From: Planctomycetes bacterium B3_Pla
Lineage (GTDB): Bacteria > Planctomycetota > Phycisphaerae > Sedimentisphaerales > Anaerobacaceae
NCBI GenBank assembly: GCA_005223045.1
Contig: NJBM01000001.1
Location: 496,001 to 560,000 of the forward strand
DNA length: 64,000 nt
Direction: 5' to 3'
Shown here: in pieces, positions 26,092 to 35,530 of the stretch
Position numbering within the stretch: position 1 is the stretch's first letter
How the letters are laid out: the number at the start of each line of letters is the position of its first letter
Notes under the pieces: model-generated
Databases searched by the model: none
What the model was told of the DNA's origin: nothing
Seen by the model: only the letters and a program-made list of their open reading frames with translations
Position numbers and translations under genes: made by a program

Positions 26092-28254
26092 TTAACGAAT
26101 TAGCCGAATGTCGTCGAAGTACATTGTCCCTGTGCCGCCATCGGCGGCCGGGCTGCCTTTTGTGCCGATGCCAATGGTAATCGAATTGACGTTCGTGAGG
26201 TCCACGCCAAAAGTCGCCAGGTCGATGACCCACTCGTTCCATCCGGTTAGCTGCGTTGCGCTCGCGTCGTCGTGATAGACCACTGCTGTGCCGTTTAGAG
26301 CGACAAACATCCGGTCGGCCGCATTAGCCGAAGCGCCGCGGAACCACAATGACAGTTTCGTAACGCCCTCTTCGGTCCAGTCACGCGGATAAACCAAGGT
26401 CATAGTCGCCTCTGAAGTCTTGTTGGCGTTGTCGTAGCGATATATCATCGACTGGGCGCCGCCGTGAACGATAGTCTGCTCGGCATAAGGCGGCAGGTCG
26501 TTGCCGATCAGTGCTCCGTTGTCTGTGGTTCCGAAACCATCTATCCACTTGTCGAATATCCTGTTGCTCGCCTCGTCAGGCGGGTCAATATCGTTGTAGG
26601 CCTCGAAATCATCGACGACAAGGAAATCACCCGTCGTAAAACTCCAGACATTGCCAATCCACGGACTGCCGGGATTGGTGCTGTTGACTTCGTCAATCCG
26701 CCAGTAGTAAGTCGTCTCCAGCTCAAGTCTGCCGGCGTCATAACTCTCGGCGCCAAGCGCCTTGGTTTCCTTGTGCTCGGGCGAAGTCTTGCCGGCATTC
26801 TTCACGGCATCTGCATCCGCTCCGAAATACACCTCATGCGAGGCGGCAAGATTTGCCGGGCTCCATTTCAGAATAGGCGTCGGCGATACATCGACAGCGC
26901 CCTTAGCCGGGTACGGGTCAGCCGCGGTGCCCTCTGTGGTGAAGCTCCAGACGGCGCCTTTGTACGTGGTCGGCGGATCGAACTCATCAACGCGCCAGTA
27001 GTAGGTCTTTGCCAGTTCGAGCGGCCCGGGGGGAGTGAAAACGGCATCTCCCAGAAGAAGACCACCGGCAGCGTTGTTCACATCGTCGAAGTTGTCGCCG
27101 AAATAGACGGTGTGCAGTTTCGCAGCGAAGCCCGCCGCCCAGCTAAGCTCCGCGTCCAGAGCCACAGACTCGGCGCCGTCGGACGGGACAGGGGTATAAG
27201 CTGTCTTAGGAGGAATCGAGAAACTCCAGACGTCGCCTTTCCACGGGCTATTGGGTTCTGCTTCATTGACTTCATCTATCCGCCAGTAATAGGCCGTACC
27301 GGGGACAAGCCCATCCGGGAAAGGAAATCCGGGGAAGCCGACAATAAAATCGGTTGTTAACTGATTACCCAGGAACGTACCTTCGGCACCGGCATTCGCA
27401 TCGTCGAAGTTGTCGCTAAAATACACATCGTGCGAGACCGCAGAATCTCCCGCGCGCCAGGTAAGGCTTCCCCACGTGTTCTCAAAGAAGGAACCATCGG
27501 CCGGCTCGGGGGCCAAAGCATGGGGATATCCTCCAGAGCCGCCTTTCATCACAGCCAGAATCTCGGCCTCCGGCAAAGCATTGTCGTAAATGCGCAGGTC
27601 ATCGAGGTCGCCGCTGAGTGGGGTCCCGCCGGGACCGGCCTGGTTCTCAGCGGTTGCCTCGGAGTTCTTGCCGATATAGCCATAACGGAGATTACCACTG
27701 CCCCATGTATTGCCTTGCGTTACCGAAGGTTCTGGTTCACCGTCGATGTAGATCGTCGCGGTTCCATTGTCATAGACGCCGCAGATGTGGTGCCACTCTC
27801 CGTCGTCCACGAGCCTGTCGCTGCCGTGGTCAATTTGTCCGGCATCGGTCATCACGTGCCATCCGACCTGGCCTGCACTGACGTTGGAGTTGGTGCTGCC
27901 TACCGCCAGACGCCAGTACTCGTTGCGGTCAAACGAGGCAACAAACTGCGAGCCGGCACTGCTGGTGCGAATCCAGGCACAGACGCTCACTTCCGGAATG
28001 CCGGAGCCTTCATAGAACAGTCCCAGAATCCCCCCGTAGCCGCCGCCCTCAAGGTTGATCGCGCCGCCTAACCTTCCTTGCACCCACACTGGGTTGCTAA
28101 CGAGGGTGGCATGATAGTCATTGCCGGAAGAATCAAAGGCAGTATCACCACTACCCTCATCAAACTTCCAGTGCGCTACCAGCTCGGCCGAAGCGCTGCT
28201 GACCAGACCCAGCACGAAGATAAAAGAAACCAAATAGATCAAGCTCTTACACAT
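26092..28254 (-). CDS. Large secreted LamG protein with 'YYWRVDEV' repeats
   Basis: A 720-residue exported protein. The signal peptide is followed by a LamG/concanavalin domain (ELVAHWKFDEGSGDTAFDSSG, residues about 24-240, with the typical DDLRIYDNAL ending). Three to four fibronectin-III-like repeats with YYWR(I/V)DE follow, and the same C-terminal domain as the downstream paralogue. The likely role is glycan binding or cell-surface attachment. ATG 28254 (MCKSLIYL) has AAGGAGG directly upstream. An earlier in-frame start at 28272 is less likely. Genes 26092-28254 and 23849-25951 are in tandem, 140 bases apart. Confidence 0.82.
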   Translation of the reverse strand: MCKSLIYLVSFIFVLGLVSSASAELVAHWKFDEGSGDTAFDSSGNDYHATLVSNPVWVQGRLGGAINLEGGGYGGILGLFYEGSGIPEVSVCAWIRTSSAGSQFVASFDRNEYWRLAVGSTNSNVSAGQVGWHVMTDAGQIDHGSDRLVDDGEWHHICGVYDNGTATIYIDGEPEPSVTQGNTWGSGNLRYGYIGKNSEATAENQAGPGGTPLSGDLDDLRIYDNALPEAEILAVMKGGSGGYPHALAPEPADGSFFENTWGSLTWRAGDSAVSHDVYFSDNFDDANAGAEGTFLGNQLTTDFIVGFPGFPFPDGLVPGTAYYWRIDEVNEAEPNSPWKGDVWSFSIPPKTAYTPVPSDGAESVALDAELSWAAGFAAKLHTVYFGDNFDDVNNAAGGLLLGDAVFTPPGPLELAKTYYWRVDEFDPPTTYKGAVWSFTTEGTAADPYPAKGAVDVSPTPILKWSPANLAASHEVYFGADADAVKNAGKTSPEHKETKALGAESYDAGRLELETTYYWRIDEVNSTNPGSPWIGNVWSFTTGDFLVVDDFEAYNDIDPPDEASNRIFDKWIDGFGTTDNGALIGNDLPPYAEQTIVHGGAQSMIYRYDNANKTSEATMTLVYPRDWTEEGVTKLSLWFRGASANAADRMFVALNGTAVVYHDDASATQLTGWNEWVIDLATFGVDLTNVNSITIGIGTKGSPAADGGTGTMYFDDIRLIR

Positions 28255-28540
28255 GACAGTCCTCCTTCTCAAAAAGAAAATTTAGCTGTTTTGAAAAGAC
28301 CGATAATAATTTCGCCTTCACCCGAATTCACCTCGAGCAGTTTTCGAGCAACCATAAACTTCACCACATTTATTTGTACCAAATTGGCCATCTTGCAGTC
28401 AAGTAAAATCCTGGAATCGTGCATCGGCACATCTTTGGGCTAACACGATACAGAAGTGGAAACATCTCGCTGATTCGGAGCGGCCTGCCGGGCTTGATCG
28501 CTACGGCGGCCTTGCTAAGTGCTTTTAACATAACAGGATA

Positions 28541-30580
28541 TCATCTATTGCCGGGCCAGGTCCAGTTCACCAGATCGTCGCTCCAGGCGATTGCAAGGCT
28601 GGCCGCCCCGTGGGCTCGTTGAGACTTCAAGCCCTGCTTTGAAGAGCCGTGAAAGAACATTATGTACTTGCCAACGGATGGCTCCCGGGTCAGATCAATT
28701 ACGGTTGCAGCCGTCAACCGGCCTTGCGCCCAGGACCATTGTTTCTGTGCGAGCGTCAACAACTGCGTGTCCTGCCCCCACAATTTAGGATCTTTCGAGC
28801 GCTTTACGCCGATGCCGTTTGACGGGGAATGGAACATCACGTACTCGTCGCCCTGGCGAATGACCGTTACGTTTTCGCCGGCGCTGGCGCGACCGACGTA
28901 TGTCCAGTTCTTCAAATCGTGGGAGTACGACATGCTGACGCCATTTTGCTTGTAGAAGCACCACCACTTGCCCGGCTCCTGCGCATCCTTAAGAAGGTAA
29001 GGATCAATCATGCGTCCCATTTCTTCTCGCGGCACATCGTTGCCCTTGACTCGCAGCAGTTCCGGCTCGGACCAGTTCTTCAAATCATCGCTTCGCATGA
29101 TCCAGATCCGGCTGTCCTTCGTGCCGAACGTCTCGATGTTCGGAGTAGGATAGGTTTGCAGGCAGATTATCCATTTATCGCCGTGGCGGATTATATTGCC
29201 GGGACTGCTGTAGTTTAAATTGCGGTCTCTCGGAGTGATAATCTCGGGATACGTCCAATGCACCAGATCGGAACTGACGCTGTAGGCGGTCATGTTGTAG
29301 TAGCCGCCATCGGCAGCCGTCTCGGAGAGTGTAAAGTAGAGATAGAAGTTGTCCTCGTGATAGACCACCGCCGGGTCGCGGAATCCGTATTTATGATCGC
29401 CCTGGAAAATGATCGGAGATGCCAGTCGGGAAAAATCCACTTTCGTTCTTTGAACAGTTTCTCGAAAGGCGCTCAGGGCCGGCAGAACATTCCCATCACT
29501 GTCGAACATCGCATTGGCTCCACCGTACCAGATTCTCAAGCCCTTGACCGGTATTGACTCCGGGTACCACCACAGAACTCCAAGTCCCCTGTCATTGGTA
29601 GTTTCGAGCACAGTGTGGACGAGTTCCCCAAGGAAAGCTTTTTGTCCCATCGGCGTCATGGGCCAGCTCATATTCCTGTCTTTTTCGCCTTTTGAGAGAC
29701 GGACAGGTCTGTGAGGGTATGCGGTCTCGACAACAAAGGCATCCTTGTCAAACGTTGCCGTGACGTTACGAAGGTTCTCTCGAAGGTCTTCCATCGAGCC
29801 GTGCCACCAGGGATAGTAACTCAGGCCTATGATGTCATAAGGCACGTCCCGCTTTTCGATATGCTCGAAAAACCATTTTGTTTTGGACCAATCCCCGCCG
29901 GAATGAATATGTAGAACGATTCGAATGTTTTCACTGCCGGATGCATCCCTTACACCCTGAACAGCGGACTTGAGCAGGCGTGCAAATTTGTCCCATTGTT
30001 TCTCAGGATCGCCGAGGCCATATAGTTTTCCGTCGGGCCAGAGCATTCCCGGTGCAATCTCGTTGCCCGGCTGGACCATATCGGGCAGCGCCCCGGCCTT
30101 CTTAAACTCCAAAATGCAGTCACGAGTATATTCGTGTACCTTTTTTTCGAGCGATTTGAAATCCAGGTCCTCCCACGCCTTCGGTTTTGACTGGTGACCC
30201 GGATCGGCCCAGGTGTCCGAATAATGGAAATTCAGCAGCAGTTTGGCGCCTGCCGCCTTGATGCGCTTGGCTAAGGCGATGGTATAAGAAAGATCGTTCA
30301 CTACGACGTTCTTGTACGTTGGATTCACAAACAATCGCAGACGGAAACAGTTGCACCCATACTTGCTCATAATTTCGATGGCGTCGCCCGGTCTGCCCTC
30401 GTTCCGAAACACGCCTCCAGCCTGCTCGATTTTGGTCAGAGCGGATATGTCGCCTCCGACAAGGAATTTTCCGCCGCGGTTTGATGCCGAGCGGACTTGC
30501 CCGCAAACAGCAGTTAGCACCAACAGCATTGCGGAGGTGCGCTGCAACAGTTTCGTTAGTTCGTTGCTTCCTCTTGCCAT
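28541..30580 (-). CDS. GH53 endo-galactanase fused to a GH43-like propeller
   Basis: A 679-residue two-enzyme protein. After a signal segment (about 1-33) comes a GH53 arabinogalactan endo-beta-1,4-galactanase barrel (about 36-370). Its catalytic glutamates are E174 in QPGNEIAPG (acid/base) and E285 in VVETAYP (nucleophile). The C-terminal 300 residues form a five-bladed GH43-like propeller (FRDPAVVYHEDNFYLYFT, IDPYLLKD, SDDLVNWTW) of the arabinosidase/galactosidase type. The two halves would cut the galactan backbone and trim side chains. ATG 30580 is chosen over a GTG three codons upstream. It stands alone, divergent from the nitrilase operon. Confidence 0.88.
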   Translation of the reverse strand: MARGSNELTKLLQRTSAMLLVLTAVCGQVRSASNRGGKFLVGGDISALTKIEQAGGVFRNEGRPGDAIEIMSKYGCNCFRLRLFVNPTYKNVVVNDLSYTIALAKRIKAAGAKLLLNFHYSDTWADPGHQSKPKAWEDLDFKSLEKKVHEYTRDCILEFKKAGALPDMVQPGNEIAPGMLWPDGKLYGLGDPEKQWDKFARLLKSAVQGVRDASGSENIRIVLHIHSGGDWSKTKWFFEHIEKRDVPYDIIGLSYYPWWHGSMEDLRENLRNVTATFDKDAFVVETAYPHRPVRLSKGEKDRNMSWPMTPMGQKAFLGELVHTVLETTNDRGLGVLWWYPESIPVKGLRIWYGGANAMFDSDGNVLPALSAFRETVQRTKVDFSRLASPIIFQGDHKYGFRDPAVVYHEDNFYLYFTLSETAADGGYYNMTAYSVSSDLVHWTYPEIITPRDRNLNYSSPGNIIRHGDKWIICLQTYPTPNIETFGTKDSRIWIMRSDDLKNWSEPELLRVKGNDVPREEMGRMIDPYLLKDAQEPGKWWCFYKQNGVSMSYSHDLKNWTYVGRASAGENVTVIRQGDEYVMFHSPSNGIGVKRSKDPKLWGQDTQLLTLAQKQWSWAQGRLTAATVIDLTREPSVGKYIMFFHGSSKQGLKSQRAHGAASLAIAWSDDLVNWTWPGNR

Positions 30581-30797
30581 GTGACTCACTTTCGCTGGTT
30601 AGATGCCGAATGGCAGAGGCCAAACTCAGCCTCTGTCCTTGAAGTGTATTGTACTGTTTGGATGTCCCAGCGGCAAAACTCAAAGCTGTTCGGATGAATA
30701 CGGCTCGGATTTTTTGGCTTCACGGACCGGACATCTACAGTTAGAATGGCCTTTTAGTACTTCCTGACGCATGAAAGATGAAATCCGGTTCAAGATT

Positions 30798-31760
30798 ATG
30801 AGAAATATTCGTGTTGCTTCAGTCCAGTTCGAGCATGTCGCCGGCGACAAGCAGGCAAACCTCACTAAGATAGAGAATTTTGTCAAGAAAGCCGCCGAGC
30901 AAGGTGTTGAGCTAATTACGTTCCCGGAGTGCTGCATTACGGGCTATTTATTTCTGCGAAAGCTCACGTCAGAACAGTTGCAGGCTCTGGCCGAGCCGGT
31001 TTTCGACGGCCCCTCATCGCAGGCCCTGATGGCTTTGGCAAGACAGCATAATATGACCATCGGAGCAGGGCTTGTGGAAGCGGCCGACGACGGGAAGATG
31101 TACAATACTTACGTGGTTGCAATGCCCGACGGCCAGTTTCAACGGCACCGAAAGATTCACTGCTTTATCAGCGAGCACCTGGCCTGCGGCTCGGAGTTTA
31201 CGGTGTTCGACACCCCGCACGGCTGTCGCGCCGCGGTGCTGACCTGCTATGACAATAATATCGGCGAGAATGTCCGACTTGCGGCATTGAACGGGGCCGA
31301 GATTCTGCTGGCGCCGCACCAGACCGGCGGATGCAAGACGCCAAGCCCCCATTGTATGGGTGTGATCGAAAGGTCGCTGTGGGAGAATCGAAAGAGCAAC
31401 CCGGCAGCAATTGAGGCCGAGTTCAAAGGACCGAAGGGCCGGGAATGGCTCATGACATGGCTTCGGGCCCGTGCGCATGATAACGGCTTGTTTTTGATTT
31501 TCAGCAATGGGGTCGGAGTTGACGGTGACGAGATCCGAACGGGAAATGCAATGATCTTAGATCCGTACGGGCGAATCCTCGCCGAGACGTGGAAGGCCGG
31601 CGATGATATGGTTGTTGCCGATCTTGACGCGGCATTGAGAGACAATTGCACGGGCGTAAGGTGGATCAAGACACGCCGGCCCGAATTGTATGGGCAGCTA
31701 ACTGTCCCCACCGGGCTGGAAGAGGATATTCGGAGTGTGCGGTTCGGCAAAGATTTATGA
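30798..31760 (+). CDS. Carbon-nitrogen hydrolase (nitrilase superfamily)
   Basis: A 320-residue amidase of the nitrilase superfamily with a complete Glu-Lys-Cys triad: the Glu in ITFPECCITG, the Lys in RHRKIHCF, and the Cys in VLTCYDNNI. It likely hydrolyses a small amide or N-carbamoyl compound in the cytoplasm. The frame is open to ATG 30771, but MRNIRVASVQFEH is the usual beginning of the family, so ATG 30798 is preferred. Neither has a strong Shine-Dalgarno. The stop overlaps the start of the racemase gene (ATGA), showing one operon of nitrilase, racemase and flavoprotein. Confidence 0.87.
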   Translation: MRNIRVASVQFEHVAGDKQANLTKIENFVKKAAEQGVELITFPECCITGYLFLRKLTSEQLQALAEPVFDGPSSQALMALARQHNMTIGAGLVEAADDGKMYNTYVVAMPDGQFQRHRKIHCFISEHLACGSEFTVFDTPHGCRAAVLTCYDNNIGENVRLAALNGAEILLAPHQTGGCKTPSPHCMGVIERSLWENRKSNPAAIEAEFKGPKGREWLMTWLRARAHDNGLFLIFSNGVGVDGDEIRTGNAMILDPYGRILAETWKAGDDMVVADLDAALRDNCTGVRWIKTRRPELYGQLTVPTGLEEDIRSVRFGKDL

Positions 31761-32452
31761 AAACGACAGGACTAATCGGCGGTATGAGCTGGGAGTCATC
31801 CCTTGAGTATTACCGCATCATAAACCAGCTCGTAAGAGAAAGGCACGGAGGACTTCATTCAGCGCGAATCGTCATGCACTCCTTTGATTTTGCAGAGGTT
31901 GCCACGTTGCAGAATGAGGGAGACTGGGACGAAATAATAAAATTGATGATTGGGGCGGCCCAGAGACTGGAGAGAGCCGGGGCGGACTTTTTGGTGATTT
32001 GCACCAACACAATGCACAAAGTCGCGGACGTAGTCCAAAAAGACATTCGCGTCCCTTTGCTACATATTGCCGACGCAACCGCCGAAGAGATTAAGTCAAG
32101 AGGTCTTGAGAAGGTGGGTCTGATGGGAACCCGGCTCACCATGGAGGAGGACTTCTACAAAGAAAGGCTAATCGGCAGGCACGGCCTTGAGGTGATGATA
32201 CCCGATGAACATGAGCGGCAGATTGTCAACGATGTCATTTACAGTGAGCTTTGCCGCGGCGAAGTTACGCAGTCTTCAAGAGACAAGTACGGCAAAATCA
32301 TGCAGAATCTCGTCGCAAGCGGTTCCGAAGGAATAATTTTAGGCTGTACGGAAATTGGCCTGTTGGTTGACCAGCAAGACGTCCAGGTTCCGGTGTTCGA
32401 CACGACGGCCATTCATGCAAAATCTGCGGCTCGGTACGCGTTGGAGCTTTAG
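31757..32452 (+). CDS. Aspartate/glutamate racemase family protein
   Basis: A 231-residue PLP-independent amino-acid racemase-type enzyme. The two catalytic cysteines are in ICTNTMH and LGCTEIGLL, and the N-terminus GLIGGMSWESSLEYYR is typical of the YgeA/aspartate racemase branch. It would interconvert L- and D-aspartate, glutamate or a related hydantoin product. The start at 31757 overlaps the nitrilase stop by four bases, arguing strongly for coupled expression and for a joint pathway, such as amide hydrolysis followed by racemisation. Confidence 0.9.
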   Translation: MKTTGLIGGMSWESSLEYYRIINQLVRERHGGLHSARIVMHSFDFAEVATLQNEGDWDEIIKLMIGAAQRLERAGADFLVICTNTMHKVADVVQKDIRVPLLHIADATAEEIKSRGLEKVGLMGTRLTMEEDFYKERLIGRHGLEVMIPDEHERQIVNDVIYSELCRGEVTQSSRDKYGKIMQNLVASGSEGIILGCTEIGLLVDQQDVQVPVFDTTAIHAKSAARYALEL

Positions 32453-32496
32453 CGCCGGTGCTGCAATCAATCGGAAAGTAATTTCAGGAGAGTAAA

Positions 32497-33072
32497 ATGA
32501 AGGTAGTAGCTTTTAACGGAAGTGCTCGAAAGGACGGCAATACCGCCATATTGATTAGGAGGGTCTTCGTCGAACTCGAAGCCGAAGGCATCGAAACAGA
32601 GCTGGTTCAATTGGCCGGCAAGACCATCAGGGGATGTGTCGCGTGCGGCAAATGTTACAAGAATAAAGACAAAAGATGTTCAGTTGACAACGACGTTGCA
32701 AACGAATGCATCGAAAAGATGGTGGAGGCCGACGGCATAATCTTAGGCTCTCCGACCTATTTTGCAGACGTCACGACTGAAATGAAAGCATTGATCGATC
32801 GTTCGGGCTTCGTGGCACGGGCTAATTCGGACATGCTCCGGCGAAAACCAGGAGCGGCGGTTGTCGCCGTGCGCAGAGCCGGATCCATTCATGTCTTCGA
32901 TACCATCAATCATTTCTTCCTAATCAGTCAGATGATCGTACCGGGGTCTTTCTACTGGAACCTGGGAATAGGAAGGAAACCGGGCGAGGTCGAGCAGGAC
33001 AGCGAAGGACTGGAAACAATGGAAATATTGGGCCGGAACATGGCCTGGCTGCTCAAGAAGATAGCAGAGTAG
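32497..33072 (+). CDS. NAD(P)H-dependent flavodoxin-fold oxidoreductase (Fe-S flavoprotein-like)
   Basis: A 191-residue flavodoxin-like protein starting [16 protein letters not shown], the FMN-phosphate loop. It has a compact cysteine cluster [15 protein letters not shown], as in archaeal-type iron-sulfur flavoproteins, and the [12 protein letters not shown]-contact segment. It likely transfers electrons from NAD(P)H or ferredoxin to a small acceptor. AGGAG lies before ATG 32497. It is 44 bases after the racemase and closes the three-gene operon. Confidence 0.88.
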   Translation: MKVVAFNGSARKDGNTAILIRRVFVELEAEGIETELVQLAGKTIRGCVACGKCYKNKDKRCSVDNDVANECIEKMVEADGIILGSPTYFADVTTEMKALIDRSGFVARANSDMLRRKPGAAVVAVRRAGSIHVFDTINHFFLISQMIVPGSFYWNLGIGRKPGEVEQDSEGLETMEILGRNMAWLLKKIAE

Positions 33073-33121
33073 GGTGGGACCTGCCCCACCATTGTTGATC
33101 GGTGGGCTTCAAGCCCACCCT
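33071..33121. repeat. AGGGTGGG...CCCACCCT palindromic element
   Basis: Outer arms AGGGTGGG (33071-33078) and CCCACCCT (33114-33121) enclose two inner hairpins, GGGACCTGCCCC and GTGGGCTTCAAGCCCAC. It starts inside the stop codon of the flavoprotein gene. It could terminate that operon, but its form matches the other dispersed palindromes in this window. Confidence 0.7.
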
Positions 33122-33223
33122 CCGTCAACAGATTTCTTCAGCGAGAATCCACCAGATATCTATTATATTATTTTGCCGCGTTCATTAGCGGTTTAAGGAA
33201 ACGTCGGGTCGGCGATATTTTTC

Positions 33224-35434
33224 TTAGTTTTTCAACCGATACTCGTAAAGAATGTCTCCTACTTCGCGGGCGGCCTGGACGGTTTCGTCGTAAGGGGTGT
33301 CGCAGACGTCGACGAATCCGGTCTGGTTGTTCTCGCCGTCCGGCCGGCCGGTGGCGGCCTCGTCATAGTACTGGAACCAGTGGGCCCCGACGTAGAAGGG
33401 ATTGCGCAGGGCGCCCTGGACGTAGCTTTTGTATTTCTCCGCGCGGTCTTCCTGGTTTTCCGTTTCCACGAGGTCGGAGCTGAACATGCCGCGGTCGATG
33501 GCGCCGAACTGGAACTCGCCGATGATAACGGGCATATCGACTCCCGAAGGGGGACGGTACTCCGAAACGTCGTAACAGTAAGGATTGTAACTGAGGACAT
33601 CGCAGTACTTCGCCGCGGCGCGCACCGCGCGGTCGTTCGACCCTTGGAAACGGCAGCCGAGGTAAAGGTGGTTCGGCGAGGCGCGTCTGACCTCGCCGCG
33701 GCAGACGCGGAAGTACTCTTCGGCGATGCGGGTGTAAAAATCCCGAAGGTCGGGACCCGCCTTTTTCTCGTCGGGCGTTTCGGTGGCCCGGAGCAAATCG
33801 TTCCAGGAGGCGTGGTCCGTCCCCCAGGCATCGTTCAGGTTTCGTATTTCCTTGTACCTGGTTTTCAAGTCTTCGAGGAAAGCGATTTTAGCCGGTTGGT
33901 CGGGAGGCGATGCAAGGGAGGCGAGGGCCAGCGAGATATCGTCGCCCCACCCCATTTCGTTGTCGACGAAGATCCCGAGACACCAGGGGTCGCTCGCGAT
34001 CCCGCCGAGTTCTTCGTTGTGGACGTGCTTCCCAAGACGGAAGGACCAGCTACTTAATCCGGCACGCTCCCGCTCGAGCCGCTCTCGCAAGTCCGTTCGA
34101 AAATCAGGCGAGAAAGGATCGGGGAACTTCCATAAATGCTTGCTGCCGCTGCCCTCGATCTTACGGCTGCTAATAAGGTCGAAGGTGGCGACATAGGGAG
34201 TTTTGCGAAGCGCTTTGGTGCGTCCGTCGCTCCAGTTGCCGATGGTGTTCTGGCCCCAACTGCGAAGGCGGCGATGGACCAGTTCCATGTAAGAGGCCTC
34301 GTAGTCCTTGCCGTATTTGCGCAGGAGATTGGACTCGCTGAAAGTGAAGGTTTCAAACGTTCCTTTGCCCTTGTAATAACCGGAGGGCACCTGGGAACTC
34401 TTCACGTAAAAACGTCCAAGGGGAGAATCGCGCTTGGGGAGATCCTTGAAATAATGCTCGCGGTCGGTCAGGGCTGTCCCGTTGCTCCAACGGGTATCCG
34501 CATCGAAGGCATCGAAGCGGACGCAGTCGATTCCCAGGGACCAGAAGAGCCGCCCCTCGGGGTCAATCAGCCACCATTTACCCTTGTGTTTCTCGGCGCG
34601 GAAGAAGCCGGTCGCCTTGAACCGCGGGCCGTTCTTCCACCCGCCGTAGCGGTTCCATCCCCTGGGACCGGGGTGGTTTTCGAGGTCCTTTTTCTCGGTC
34701 TTCGCGCGTTCTTTCAGGTCTTTTTCGTCTCGGGTTTTCCCCGGCCAGTCCGCGTGGATGAACTGGCCGAACTTGTCGATGAAGGGAAAGAAGGCCTCGG
34801 CGTCCATGGTCTTCAGCTCCCCTTCGGCGCGGATGTTGTCGACCTCGATGGCGTGGTCGGTCTTGGGAAGGTAATCATAGTTTTCCGGGACAGACAGAAT
34901 AAGCTGGGTGACGCCCGATGGATCGATCTTGTCCGAGATGTCGGGCGATTCGCGCATCCCGATGAGCTTCAGGGGTTTGGTGAACCGCCAGGGAGTAACG
35001 CAAAGGAATACCTTCAGGGTTTTGGATTCTTCAGGCTTGAGATAGACCCAATCCATGATGCAATTCTCGGAATAGCCGTTCGCTCCGGGATTATCGACGC
35101 GGCAGGAGACGGTGACGGCCTTGTTTCCGATGTTTTTCACGTCGAGCGCGACGGCGCGGTGGTTCGTGAGGTCCCATTTTCCCTTCGGCGCCTTAAGGGT
35201 GACGCCCGGCCATCGCTCGGCATGGCCCATGTTGATTCGAAGAAGGGTGTTTCCCTCCCGCTCGACGAGTTCGGCCTTCGCGTCTTGGGTTATGGCGGTA
35301 TTGACGTCGAAGGGAGGTTCAAAATCGAAGAGGGTTTCACCTCCGGCGGGAGCGGCGCTCGAGATGAGAACCATGTTCAGAAAAATCCATATATGGAAAA
35401 GTGTCAATGAAATCCGACGCGTTCCTTTTTTCAT
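33224..35434 (-). CDS. Secreted agarase-like glycoside hydrolase (GH50-type), copy 1
   Basis: A 736-residue exported enzyme. Signal peptide about 1-29, then an N-terminal beta-sandwich of carbohydrate-binding character (about 32-205), then a barrel. Candidate catalytic residues are E493 in FVDNEMGWG and E640 in IIGEFQFGAIDRG. The second motif is the family-typical nucleophile strand of GH50 beta-agarases. WWLIDPEGRLFWSLGIDCV is another family landmark. It would cut agarose-like galactans. AAGGATG precedes ATG 35434. A paralogue of about 80% identity by eye lies directly upstream on the same strand. Confidence 0.83.
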   Translation of the reverse strand: MKKGTRRISLTLFHIWIFLNMVLISSAAPAGGETLFDFEPPFDVNTAITQDAKAELVEREGNTLLRINMGHAERWPGVTLKAPKGKWDLTNHRAVALDVKNIGNKAVTVSCRVDNPGANGYSENCIMDWVYLKPEESKTLKVFLCVTPWRFTKPLKLIGMRESPDISDKIDPSGVTQLILSVPENYDYLPKTDHAIEVDNIRAEGELKTMDAEAFFPFIDKFGQFIHADWPGKTRDEKDLKERAKTEKKDLENHPGPRGWNRYGGWKNGPRFKATGFFRAEKHKGKWWLIDPEGRLFWSLGIDCVRFDAFDADTRWSNGTALTDREHYFKDLPKRDSPLGRFYVKSSQVPSGYYKGKGTFETFTFSESNLLRKYGKDYEASYMELVHRRLRSWGQNTIGNWSDGRTKALRKTPYVATFDLISSRKIEGSGSKHLWKFPDPFSPDFRTDLRERLERERAGLSSWSFRLGKHVHNEELGGIASDPWCLGIFVDNEMGWGDDISLALASLASPPDQPAKIAFLEDLKTRYKEIRNLNDAWGTDHASWNDLLRATETPDEKKAGPDLRDFYTRIAEEYFRVCRGEVRRASPNHLYLGCRFQGSNDRAVRAAAKYCDVLSYNPYCYDVSEYRPPSGVDMPVIIGEFQFGAIDRGMFSSDLVETENQEDRAEKYKSYVQGALRNPFYVGAHWFQYYDEAATGRPDGENNQTGFVDVCDTPYDETVQAAREVGDILYEYRLKN

Positions 35435-35530
35435 GAGTCATCCTTTCCGCTGCTCCGCTTATTAGTCACGCAGCTTTTTTTCAGACAAAGTTTCTCCCAG
35501 TGGATTTTACCTGACCTTAACCTATTTTTC

